Source: Nocardioides sp. | GTDB taxonomy: Bacteria; Actinomycetota; Actinomycetes; Propionibacteriales; Nocardioidaceae | Reading direction: 5' to 3' | Assembly: GCF_029937575.1 (NCBI RefSeq) | Contig: NZ_JAPYPS010000023.1 | Location: 1 to 47,937 of the forward strand | DNA: 47,937 bases | Shown: piece by piece, positions 1-6,703 of the stretch | Numbering within the stretch: position 1 is the stretch's first letter | Layout: each line of letters starts with the position of its first letter | The notes under the pieces: model-generated | Databases searched by the model: none | Told to the model about the DNA's origin: nothing | Seen by the model: the letters and a program-made list of their open reading frames with translations, nothing else | Position numbers and translations under genes: made by a program

Positions 1-93
1 CGGGCGCCGCAGGCGATCCTTGACGGCGGGAGCAGGTCGGCTACGCGCGCGGCCCACCCACGCTGACCACACGGGGCACCCCGAAGGAACGGC
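1..93. other. no gene recognised at left edge
   Basis: These bases lie downstream of the minus-strand hydrolase gene. I see no convincing coding frame, RNA gene or clear terminator hairpin. Open frames crossing the interval are antisense shadows of the neighbouring gene. Confidence 0.4.
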
Positions 94-1053
94 CTACGCG
101 GGGCCCACCTCGGCGAGGTGCACGACGGCGTCGCCGGAGTTCACGACGGGGGCCTCGGTGCGGCCCACGACCATGCCGTCGCGGTCGGCGTGGATCAGGC
201 GCACGCGTCGACCCAGCGAGTCGAAGAGACCGCCGATCCGTTCGCCCTTGGTGACCTCCTGGCCGAGACGGACATCGAGGTGGACCATGCCGGTGCCACG
301 CGCGCGGACCCAGCCGCTGCGCCAGCTCTCGACGCTGGCCGGTGGATCGTCGTCGGGGACCGGGTCGGTCATGTCGAGCGCGGCCAGCACCCGCCGTACG
401 CCGGCGACACCTGCGTCGATCGCCCAGTCGTCCATCCGCCAGGCCTCGCCGGCTTCGTAGAGGAGCACCTTCGCACCGCGCTCGCGCGCGGCGTAGCGCA
501 ACGACCCGTCGCGCAGCCGGGCGTGCAGCATGACCGGTGCCGCGAAGGCCGAAGCAAGGGCGCGGGTCTCGGGGTCCTCGAGGTCGGTGCGGATCTGGGG
601 GAGGTTGGTGCGGCGGTCGGAGCCGGTGTGCAGGTCGATCCCGACCGTGCACTTGTCGACGACCTCGGTCATCATCAGGTGCGCGATGCGACCCGCCAGC
701 GAGCCACGCGCCGAGCCGGGGAACGACCGGTTGAGGTCGCGGCGGTCGGGCAGGTAGCGGCTTGCGTTCATGAAGCCGAGCACGTTGACGATCGGGATCG
801 CGATCACGGTGCCGCGCAGGGCCTTGGCGTCGAGCTCGGCCAGCACCTGTCGGACCACCTCGACGCCGACGGCCTCGTCGCCGTGGATGGCGGCGTTGAC
901 CCAGATGGTCGGGCCGTCCTCGCGACCGTGCACCACGCGGATCGGCAGGTCGACGTCGGCGCCGGTGACCAACCGGGTGATCGGCAGGGCGAGGGCTCGG
1001 CGCAGACCGGGGCGCACCCGGACGCCACCGATCTCGAAGGATGGGCGTGGCAT
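94..1053 (-). CDS. succinylglutamate desuccinylase/aspartoacylase-family zinc hydrolase
   Basis: The 319-residue product resembles the M14-like AstE/AspA family (PF04952), zinc enzymes that cleave an amide bond next to a carboxylate. Visible metal-site elements are the H57-G-D-E60 pair and H142 in a DLHTG motif. The substrate-binding RDLNRSFPG stretch covers about residues 105-113, and E200 in LYEAGE is a candidate catalytic base. Length is normal for the family. The C-terminal 80 residues look like the beta-rich lid domain of aspartoacylases. The gene starts one base after the stop of the RimB-like protease gene, so the two should be co-transcribed. Because RimK lies divergently next door, I infer a role in removing or recycling acyl or glutamyl groups rather than arginine catabolism. 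The substrate is unknown. Confidence 0.85.
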   Translation of the reverse strand: MPRPSFEIGGVRVRPGLRRALALPITRLVTGADVDLPIRVVHGREDGPTIWVNAAIHGDEAVGVEVVRQVLAELDAKALRGTVIAIPIVNVLGFMNASRYLPDRRDLNRSFPGSARGSLAGRIAHLMMTEVVDKCTVGIDLHTGSDRRTNLPQIRTDLEDPETRALASAFAAPVMLHARLRDGSLRYAARERGAKVLLYEAGEAWRMDDWAIDAGVAGVRRVLAALDMTDPVPDDDPPASVESWRSGWVRARGTGMVHLDVRLGQEVTKGERIGGLFDSLGRRVRLIHADRDGMVVGRTEAPVVNSGDAVVHLAEVGPA

Positions 1054-1054
1054 C

Positions 1055-1567
1055 TCAGCGCCCCCGGTTGTGCCGTCGTACGGCGGCAGGCGGACGAGGC
1101 CCGAGGTAGGAGCGGCCCGGGTCGACCACGATGCCCTGGCGCAGCGCCTCCCGACCGACGAGCATCCGGAAGCCCATCTCGTCGCGGCGGCTGAGCGTCA
1201 TCTCGGCGGTGATGGTGAGTCCGACGAGCTGCACCGTCATCGGCACGACCAGACGCTCCTCGCTGTGGCCCGAGGAGCTGCGCACCTCGCGGACGTCGAG
1301 GACCGGGCTCTCCACGTGCACCGGGTCCTCGTCGCTGCCCTGCCACGGATGGACCGAGTAGCGCACCCAGGGCGCGCCGTCGCGGTCGAGCTCGGTGAGG
1401 TCGAAGGCGTGGATCGCGGAGCTGCGGGCGCCGGTGTCGAGCTTGGCCTTGATCCAGCTGACCCCGGCGTCGGGCAGGCTCACCCACTCGCGCCAACCCG
1501 CGAGGGTGTAGGACTGGTCCGTGGCGTCAGCACCTGGGCCCTGCGGCCCGTCCACGTCACTCGACAC
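1055..1567 (-). CDS. RimB-type retropepsin-like aspartic protease (DUF785/Zn_protease family)
   Basis: The 170-residue product has the single-domain retropepsin-like fold of the family often annotated as 'ATP-dependent zinc protease' (PF05618). The catalytic loop K-L-D44-T-G-A47 is intact, and a second hydrophobic half ends in FRMLVGRE at about 133-140. In Pseudomonas, RimB of this family trims glutamate tails that RimK adds to ribosomal protein S6, and its gene sits beside rimK. Here it is divergent from a rimK-like gene, with 39 bases between the start codons. The first 20 residues are low complexity. The GTG at 1567 is the first usable start. The downstream aspartoacylase-like gene follows after one base. 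Specificity is inferred from family and context only. Confidence 0.85.
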   Translation of the reverse strand: MSSDVDGPQGPGADATDQSYTLAGWREWVSLPDAGVSWIKAKLDTGARSSAIHAFDLTELDRDGAPWVRYSVHPWQGSDEDPVHVESPVLDVREVRSSSGHSEERLVVPMTVQLVGLTITAEMTLSRRDEMGFRMLVGREALRQGIVVDPGRSYLGPRPPAAVRRHNRGR

Positions 1568-1606
1568 GTTGTCCCAGTCCCTCCGTCATCAGTTGGTGAA
1601 TCCCAC

Positions 1607-2845
1607 GTGAAGCTCGCGATCCTCTCCCGCGCTCCTCGGTCGTACAGTACGCAGCGCCTGCGCACTGCGGCCCTCGACCGGGGGCACGACGTGAAGGTCC
1701 TCAACACGCTGCGCTTCGGGATCGACCTCGCCGGCGACGAGCCGGCGCTGCAGTTCCGCGGCAAGCGGCTCTCGACGTACGACGCCGTGCTGCCGCGCAT
1801 CGGCAACTCGATCACCTACTTCGGCACCGCGGTGGTGCGGCAGTTCGAGCAGATGGACGTCTACACGCCGGCGACGTCGTGGGGGATCAGCAACTCGCGC
1901 GACAAGCTGCGCGCCACGCAGATCCTCTCGCGCCACGAGATCGGGATGCCGGCCACGACGTTCGTGCGCGACCGTGCCGACGTCATCCCCGCGATCGAGC
2001 GCGTCGGGGGCGCGCCCGTGGTGATCAAGCTCCTCGAGGGCACCCAGGGGATCGGGGTGATCCTGGCGCCGGACATCAAGGTCGCCGAGGCCATCATCGA
2101 GACGCTGCAGAGCACCAAGCAGAACGTCCTGATCCAGCGCTTCGTCAAGGAGAGCAAGGGTCGCGACATCCGAGCGCTCGTCGTCGGCGACCGCGTGGTC
2201 GCCGCGATGCGCCGCGTCGCGCAGGGCGAGGAGTTCCGCTCCAACGTCCACCGCGGCGGATCAGTGGAGAAGGTCGACCTCGACCCCGCCTTCGAGAAGG
2301 CCGCGGTGCGCTCGGCTCAGATCATGGGCCTGCGCGTCGCCGGCGTCGACATGCTCGAGGGTGCCGACGGACCCCAGGTGATGGAGGTCAACTCCTCACC
2401 CGGACTCGAAGGCATCGAGCGCGCCACTCAGCTCGACGTCGCGGGCTCGATCATCGACTTCATCGACAACCAGGTCGCCTTCCCCGAGATCGACGTCCGG
2501 CAGCGGCTCACGGTCTCGACCGGGTACGGCGTCGCCGAGATCAGCGTGCAGGGCGCCTCGGACCTGGTGGGCAAGAGCCTGGGTGAGTCCGGGCTGCGCG
2601 AGCGCGACATCTCGGCGCTGACCCTGCAGCGCGGCACCAGCGTGATCCCCAACCCCAACGGCAGTCACGTGCTCGAGGCCGGCGACCGGTTGCTGTGCTT
2701 CGGCAAGCTGGAGGAGATGCGCTCGATGATCCCGAGCCGCCGCAAGCGGAGCAAGAGGATCAAGCGGCTGCCCGACGAGCCGATTCACGAGCAGGTGGCG
2801 GAGGGCGTGTCCGAGGTCGCGACCAGCGACGGTCCGATCAGCTGA
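1607..2845 (+). CDS. rimK: RimK-family ATP-grasp alpha-L-glutamate ligase with C-terminal RCK_C (TrkA_C) domain
   Basis: The 412-residue product begins MKLAILSRAP at a GTG. It carries a RimK pre-ATP-grasp domain (about 1-95) and an ATP-grasp fold (about 96-290) with the glycine-rich EGTQGIGV loop and the metal-binding MEVNSSPGLEG signature. RimK enzymes add glutamates to the C-terminus of ribosomal protein S6 or make poly-glutamate. E. coli RimK is about 300 residues long. The extra C-terminal 110 residues match an RCK_C/TrkA_C domain, normally a ligand-binding regulatory module of potassium channels: VAEISVQGASDLVGKSL followed by a GDRLLCFG strand at about 308-378. The tail is basic, then acidic. 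An in-frame upstream extension is rejected because the family N-terminus is MKLAILS. The gene overlaps the convergent thioesterase gene by eight bases. Confidence 0.9.
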   Translation: MKLAILSRAPRSYSTQRLRTAALDRGHDVKVLNTLRFGIDLAGDEPALQFRGKRLSTYDAVLPRIGNSITYFGTAVVRQFEQMDVYTPATSWGISNSRDKLRATQILSRHEIGMPATTFVRDRADVIPAIERVGGAPVVIKLLEGTQGIGVILAPDIKVAEAIIETLQSTKQNVLIQRFVKESKGRDIRALVVGDRVVAAMRRVAQGEEFRSNVHRGGSVEKVDLDPAFEKAAVRSAQIMGLRVAGVDMLEGADGPQVMEVNSSPGLEGIERATQLDVAGSIIDFIDNQVAFPEIDVRQRLTVSTGYGVAEISVQGASDLVGKSLGESGLRERDISALTLQRGTSVIPNPNGSHVLEAGDRLLCFGKLEEMRSMIPSRRKRSKRIKRLPDEPIHEQVAEGVSEVATSDGPIS

Positions 2846-3293
2846 CGCTGGTCGCGGGCTCCGCGACCGGACGTCCGCCGGACCGGATCGCCGACGTGGC
2901 GAGTGCGGTTGCCAGGACACGTTCGTCAGTGTCGACCAGCTCGCCGGCGGCGAAGGCGATCGCGCGCCCGCGCCGCGTGACCCGGCCTCGGCCGATGACC
3001 TGTCCCACGAGCGCCGGCGCGTGGAACTGCGTGTGCAGGTCGGTCGTCGGCGCCCACTCGTCCTCGCCGAGCGTCGCGACGACCACCGAGCCCAGGGTCG
3101 AGTCGAGCATCGCGCACAGGATCCCGCCCTGCACGTGACCGGCGAGGTTGGTGAACTCCTCGCGCGCGGTGAAGCCCACCTCGATCGTCATCGCCCCCGC
3201 GTCGTGGGCACGGAGCTCGAAGCCCAGCATCCTGGCGGCCGGCGGGGGAGCGGCCCGGCCCTCGAAGAGCTCGCGGACCCAGTTGCTGGTCAT
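2838..3293 (-). CDS. PaaI-family hotdog thioesterase
   Basis: The 151-residue product has a hotdog fold typical of PaaI/YbgC-like acyl-CoA thioesterases. The signature NLAGHVQGGILCAMLDSTLG (about 52-71) contains the HGG-type helix cap with the acidic catalytic residue D67. The beta-sheet half includes TTDLHTQFHAPA. It would hydrolyse an acyl- or aryl-CoA in the cytosol, with unknown substrate. The ATG at 3293 is chosen because the family N-terminus begins just before the WVRELFEG segment. Upstream in-frame residues are low complexity and run into the divergent prfC promoter. The gene is convergent with rimK, overlapping its end by eight bases. Confidence 0.85.
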   Translation of the reverse strand: MTSNWVRELFEGRAAPPPAARMLGFELRAHDAGAMTIEVGFTAREEFTNLAGHVQGGILCAMLDSTLGSVVVATLGEDEWAPTTDLHTQFHAPALVGQVIGRGRVTRRGRAIAFAAGELVDTDERVLATALATSAIRSGGRPVAEPATSVS

Positions 3294-3329
3294 CGGATCA
3301 CCGTAGTGGGGCCCCGGCTCGCTCCGCCG

Positions 3330-3335
3330 TAGACT
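3330..3335 (+). promoter_or_regulatory. candidate -10 box (TAGACT) for prfC
   Basis: The hexamer TAGACT ends ten bases before the prfC GTG, so the predicted 5' leader is only about three bases. The leader is too short for a ribosome binding site, as in leaderless or near-leaderless actinobacterial mRNAs. No good -35 element is visible. Confidence 0.35.
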
Positions 3336-3344
3336 CGGGCCACT

Positions 3345-5012
3345 GTGACTTCTTCCGACACCTCCACCGGCACCCCCGAGACCAGCACCGACAAGTTGGC
3401 CGACGACAAGCTCGCCGCCCACGTGACTCACGAGGCCGCGCGCCGGCGTACCTTCGCGGTCATCAGCCACCCCGACGCCGGCAAGTCGACGCTGACCGAA
3501 GCATTGGCCCTGCACGCCCAGGTGATCAACCAGGCCGGTGCGGTGCACGGCAAGGCCGGACGTCGCTCGACGGTCTCCGACTGGATGGAGATGGAGAAGG
3601 CGCGCGGGATCTCGATCACCTCTGCGGCCCTGCAGTTCGCCTACGGCGACCACGTGATCAACCTCGTCGACACGCCCGGCCACTCCGACTTCTCCGAGGA
3701 CACCTACCGGGTGCTCTCGGCAGTCGACTGTGCGGTGATGCTGATCGACGCCGCCAAGGGCCTCGAGCCCCAGACTCTCAAGCTCTTCCGGGTCTGCAAG
3801 GCCCGTGGCATCCCGGTCATCACGGTCATCAACAAGTGGGACCGGCCCGGCCTGGACGCGCTCGCGTTGATGGAGGAGATCGAGAACGACATCCAGCTCC
3901 AGCCGACGCCACTGACGTGGCCGGTCGGGATCGCCGGCGACTTCCGCGGCGTGCTGGAGCGGCGGACCGGCACGTACGTCGCCTACACCCGCACCGCGGG
4001 CGGGGCGACCCGCGCGCCGGAGGAGCGGATGGACGCCGACGCCGCCGCGGCGCGCGAGGGGGAGACCTGGACCGCCTCGGTCGAGGAGTCCGAGCTGCTG
4101 TCATCCGACGGCTCCGACCACGACCAGGAGCTCTTCCTGTCCGGCTTCACCACGCCGGTGCTCTTCGCCTCGGCCATCTCCAACTTCGGGGTCGCGGCGA
4201 TCCTGGAGACGCTCGTCGAGCTGGCACCGTCCCCGCCGCCCTTCCGCCACGGCAAGGAGGACGCCGAGGGGCGTCCCGCCGAGGTGCGCGAGGTGGCTGC
4301 ACCGTTCAGCGCCTTCGTCTTCAAGGTGCAGGCCGGGATGAACTCCGCGCACCGCGACACCGTCGCGTTCGCGCGCGTCTGCTCGGGCGTCTTCGAGCGC
4401 GGCATGGTCGCCACCCACGCCCAGTCCGGCCGACCCTTCGCGACGAAGTACGCACAGGCGCTCTTCGGGCAGGAGCGCTCCGTGCTGGACACCGCCTATC
4501 CCGGCGACATCATCGGCCTGGTCAACGCCAACGCCCTGCGCGTCGGCGACACGATCTACCTCGACGAGGCCGTCGACTTCCCGCCGATCCCGTCGTTCGC
4601 CCCGGAGCACTTCGCCGTGGCGACCTCCGCGGACGCGGGCCGCTTCAAGCAGTTCCGCAAGGGGATGGACCAGCTCGACCACGAGGGCACCGTCCAGGTG
4701 CTGCGCTCCGACCTGCGCGGCAACCAGGCGCCGGTGCTCGCAGCCGTCGGTCCGATGCAGTTCGAGGTCGCCCAGGCCCGGATGGAGGCCGAGTTCGGGG
4801 CCCCCATCCGCCTGGAGCGGCTCGGCTACACCCAGGCCCGCCGCACGGATGCCGCGTCGGTCGCCGGCCTCAGCGCCGTGCGCGGGCTCGAGGTCCTCGA
4901 GCGCGGTGACGGCACGTTGCTCGTGCTCGCACCCGACAAGTGGCGGATCAGCGTGGTCGAGCGCGACCACCCGGAGCTCACGATGGAGACCCTGGTCGCC
5001 GGAGACCGGTAA
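3345..5012 (+). CDS. prfC: peptide chain release factor 3 (GTPase)
   Basis: The 555-residue translational GTPase of the RF3 family recycles RF1/RF2 from the ribosome after peptide release. The G domain shows the P-loop SHPDAGKST (41-49), the switch region with MEMEKARGISITSAA (81-95), DTPGH (109-113) and NKWDRP (163-168). Domains 2 and 3 follow, including AFVFKVQAGMNSAHRD and the GPMQFEV segment characteristic of RF3. Length is slightly above the approximately 530 usual, owing to an N-terminal extension of about 30 residues and an acidic insert near 220-255. It starts at GTG and is convergent with the downstream channel gene (six-base gap). Confidence 0.95.
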   Translation: MTSSDTSTGTPETSTDKLADDKLAAHVTHEAARRRTFAVISHPDAGKSTLTEALALHAQVINQAGAVHGKAGRRSTVSDWMEMEKARGISITSAALQFAYGDHVINLVDTPGHSDFSEDTYRVLSAVDCAVMLIDAAKGLEPQTLKLFRVCKARGIPVITVINKWDRPGLDALALMEEIENDIQLQPTPLTWPVGIAGDFRGVLERRTGTYVAYTRTAGGATRAPEERMDADAAAAREGETWTASVEESELLSSDGSDHDQELFLSGFTTPVLFASAISNFGVAAILETLVELAPSPPPFRHGKEDAEGRPAEVREVAAPFSAFVFKVQAGMNSAHRDTVAFARVCSGVFERGMVATHAQSGRPFATKYAQALFGQERSVLDTAYPGDIIGLVNANALRVGDTIYLDEAVDFPPIPSFAPEHFAVATSADAGRFKQFRKGMDQLDHEGTVQVLRSDLRGNQAPVLAAVGPMQFEVAQARMEAEFGAPIRLERLGYTQARRTDAASVAGLSAVRGLEVLERGDGTLLVLAPDKWRISVVERDHPELTMETLVAGDR

Positions 5013-5018
5013 GTGCCG

Positions 5019-5810
5019 TCAGCTCGCGTCGGGGTGCTCACGCTCCTCCTCGACGCGCTGCGGGACCCGGAGCAGCCGCAGACCGGTGACGAGACCGACC
5101 CCGCCCACGAGGTTGCCCAGCAGCGACCAGCCCAGGGCGCCCGCGAAGGCACCGAGCCCGAAGTCCGCGCCGGCGAACAGCGCGCCCATCATGAACAGCG
5201 AGTCGAGCACGCAGTGGAAGAGCTCGGCGCTGGCCAGCAGCGCCCCGAACAGGACCGCCGGCACCAGCTGGACGCCCAGGTTCTCGGTGGCGTGCTGCAT
5301 CCGGGTCATCAGGGTGATCACGGCTCCGGCCAGGACCGCCAGCGCGAAGCTCTCGAGGCTGGCCCCCAACTCGGCGTAGTGGGTGCCGACCTCGATGGCC
5401 GTCTCCTCGAGGTCGGGACGAGCCGTGATCAGGATCCACATGATCAGCAGGCCGCCCACCAGGTTGGCCGCCAACGTGATCCCCCACAGCCGGGCCAACC
5501 CACGGAGCGTGCCACTGCGAGCCACGACCGCGCTCACCGGGACCAGGAAGTTCTCGGTGAACAGCTCGCTGCGCGCCAGCAGCAGCGCCACGAAGCCGAC
5601 GGAGAAGGCGATCCCGGCCAGGATCGTGTCGCCGGTGTGCTCCTTGACGATCAGGTAGGCCAGGACGCCGAAGCCGACGTCGATGCCGCCGAGCAGGCCC
5701 GTCGAGACCAGCGCGAGCAGGGGACGCTCGAGTCGTTCCTGACCCTCGTCGACGAGGCGATCGAAGGCCTGCTCGATCTCGGGCTCCGGGCGGCCGGGAG
5801 TCGTGTTCAC
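5019..5810 (-). CDS. formate/nitrite transporter (FNT) family channel, YfdC-like
   Basis: The 263-residue integral membrane protein has six predicted membrane spans, beginning at about residue 32. It has FNT-type helix-break motifs (GIDVGFGVL, LARSELFTENFLVPV) and AELFHCVLDSLFMMGALF in the second half. FNT proteins are pentameric channels for small monovalent anions such as formate, nitrite or hydrosulfide. The sequence looks closer to the YfdC branch than to FocA or NirC, and the substrate is unknown. The N-terminal 25 residues are acidic and cytoplasmic. The neighbouring CstR-like repressor makes hydrosulfide conceivable, but it lies in a separate unit and the link is only inference. Confidence 0.85.
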   Translation of the reverse strand: MNTTPGRPEPEIEQAFDRLVDEGQERLERPLLALVSTGLLGGIDVGFGVLAYLIVKEHTGDTILAGIAFSVGFVALLLARSELFTENFLVPVSAVVARSGTLRGLARLWGITLAANLVGGLLIMWILITARPDLEETAIEVGTHYAELGASLESFALAVLAGAVITLMTRMQHATENLGVQLVPAVLFGALLASAELFHCVLDSLFMMGALFAGADFGLGAFAGALGWSLLGNLVGGVGLVTGLRLLRVPQRVEEEREHPDAS

Positions 5811-5883
5811 GATCGGAGGATAGGTGGAGGCGGGCCCGGTGTAGCCACCCGGACGGGTCAGTCGCCACGCGGAGGTCAGCAGG

Positions 5884-6147
5884 TCAGGCCAGGGCGAGGA
5901 AGAGCTTCTCCATCTTCTTCACGTCGACGCTGTCGATGCCGTCCCCGGCCTCGAGGCAGTTCTGCAGGCCCGTGGCGACGATGGCGTAGCCGCCGCGGTG
6001 GATCGCCTTGTTGACCGCGGCCAGCTGCGTGAGGACGGCCTCGCAGTCCGAGCCCTCCTCCATCATCCGGATCACGCTGGCCAGGTGACCGTTGGCCCGC
6101 TTCATGCGGGTGATGATCGCCTTCATCTCGTCGGGCTGCAGGTCCAT
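5884..6147 (-). CDS. DUF156 (CsoR/RcnR/CstR) family metal- or persulfide-responsive repressor
   Basis: The 87-residue all-helical protein belongs to the CsoR superfamily, tetrameric repressors that bind G-tract operators. The helix-1 motif IITRMKRANGHLASVIRMMEE is typical. C35 and C64 are 29 residues apart, matching the two conserved cysteines of CsoR and CstR. The position four before the second cysteine, a histidine copper ligand in CsoR, is G60 here. The lack of that histidine is what is known from persulfide-sensing CstR, so copper sensing is doubtful. The gene's ATG overlaps the DUF302 stop by one base (TGATG), so they are translationally coupled. It probably represses its own operon and the divergent MMPL gene through the sites at 6619-6669. 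Confidence 0.85.
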   Translation of the reverse strand: MDLQPDEMKAIITRMKRANGHLASVIRMMEEGSDCEAVLTQLAAVNKAIHRGGYAIVATGLQNCLEAGDGIDSVDVKKMEKLFLALA

Positions 6148-6572
6148 CAGTGCGCCTCCACCGTCTGCCCGGGCAGCGCACCCAGCGCTTGGGTGAGCCG
6201 CTGACGAGCGTCGGTGGCAACCGTACGCAGCGCGTCTGCGGCAGGGCCGTCGCCGGCGACGGACATCATCACGTCGGGGTCGACGGCCTCGACGACGCTG
6301 CCGCCCTCGGCGAGTCCGCGGACGACGACGTTGCAGGGCAGGAGTGCCGCTATCGAGGGCTCGGCCTCGAGCGCCACGTGCGCGAGCTGGGGACGGCACG
6401 CACCCAGGATGACCTGGGGTGCGACGTCGACGTCGAGCTTGGTCTTCAGGGTCGCCTTGATGTCGATCTCGGTGAGGACGCCGAAGCCGACGTCGGCCAG
6501 CAGCGAACGCACGAGGGCGACGGTGTCGTCGTACTCGAGGCTGGTGGTGGCCCGCAGGGTGAAGTCGGTCAT
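6147..6572 (-). CDS. DUF302 family protein
   Basis: The 141-residue cytosolic protein has the DUF302 signature: a VGFGVLTEIDIKATLK segment (about 28-43), ILGACRPQLAHVAL (about 55-68) and LLPCNVVV (about 77-84). Two cysteines, C59 and C80, are at conserved positions of the family. The biochemical function of DUF302 is not established. Its genes often lie beside CsoR/CstR-type repressors and sulfur or metal handling genes, which fits here. A good Shine-Dalgarno (GAGGAG, complement at 6578-6583) precedes the ATG at 6572. It is the first gene of the minus-strand arm divergent from the MMPL transporter. Confidence 0.85.
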   Translation of the reverse strand: MTDFTLRATTSLEYDDTVALVRSLLADVGFGVLTEIDIKATLKTKLDVDVAPQVILGACRPQLAHVALEAEPSIAALLPCNVVVRGLAEGGSVVEAVDPDVMMSVAGDGPAADALRTVATDARQRLTQALGALPGQTVEAH

Positions 6573-6618
6573 GGGTGCTCCTCAGTAGGTCGTCGGGGGT
6601 GCTCACCTCCACGATAGC

Positions 6619-6634
6619 AACCCCCTGGGGGGTT
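6619..6634. promoter_or_regulatory. G-tract operator 1, CsoR/CstR type
   Basis: The near-palindrome AACCCCCTGGGGGGTT lies between the divergent DUF302-repressor operon and the MMPL gene. DUF156-family repressors are known to bind A/T-flanked C-tract/G-tract palindromes of this form. It is 46 bases upstream of the DUF302 ATG, where a promoter should lie. Confidence 0.75.
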
Positions 6635-6653
6635 GTGTTAACGTGCGTCGAAG

Positions 6654-6669
6654 AACCCCCAGGGGGGTT
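6654..6669. promoter_or_regulatory. G-tract operator 2, CsoR/CstR type
   Basis: AACCCCCAGGGGGGTT is identical to the first site except for the central base. The two sites are 35 bases apart start to start. This copy lies immediately upstream of the MMPL reading frame and would overlap its promoter or transcription start. Confidence 0.75.
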
Positions 6670-6703
6670 ATGGATGTCCGCAGAGCTCGTGAAGGAGCAC
6701 CAC

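Noticed and set aside
770..1606. Long N-terminal extension of rimK
   Set aside because: The extension is antisense to the hydrolase and protease genes. The family start and a GTG at 1607 fit.
3294..3683. N-terminal extension of the PaaI-type thioesterase
   Set aside because: It would run antisense into prfC, and the residues are not hotdog-like.
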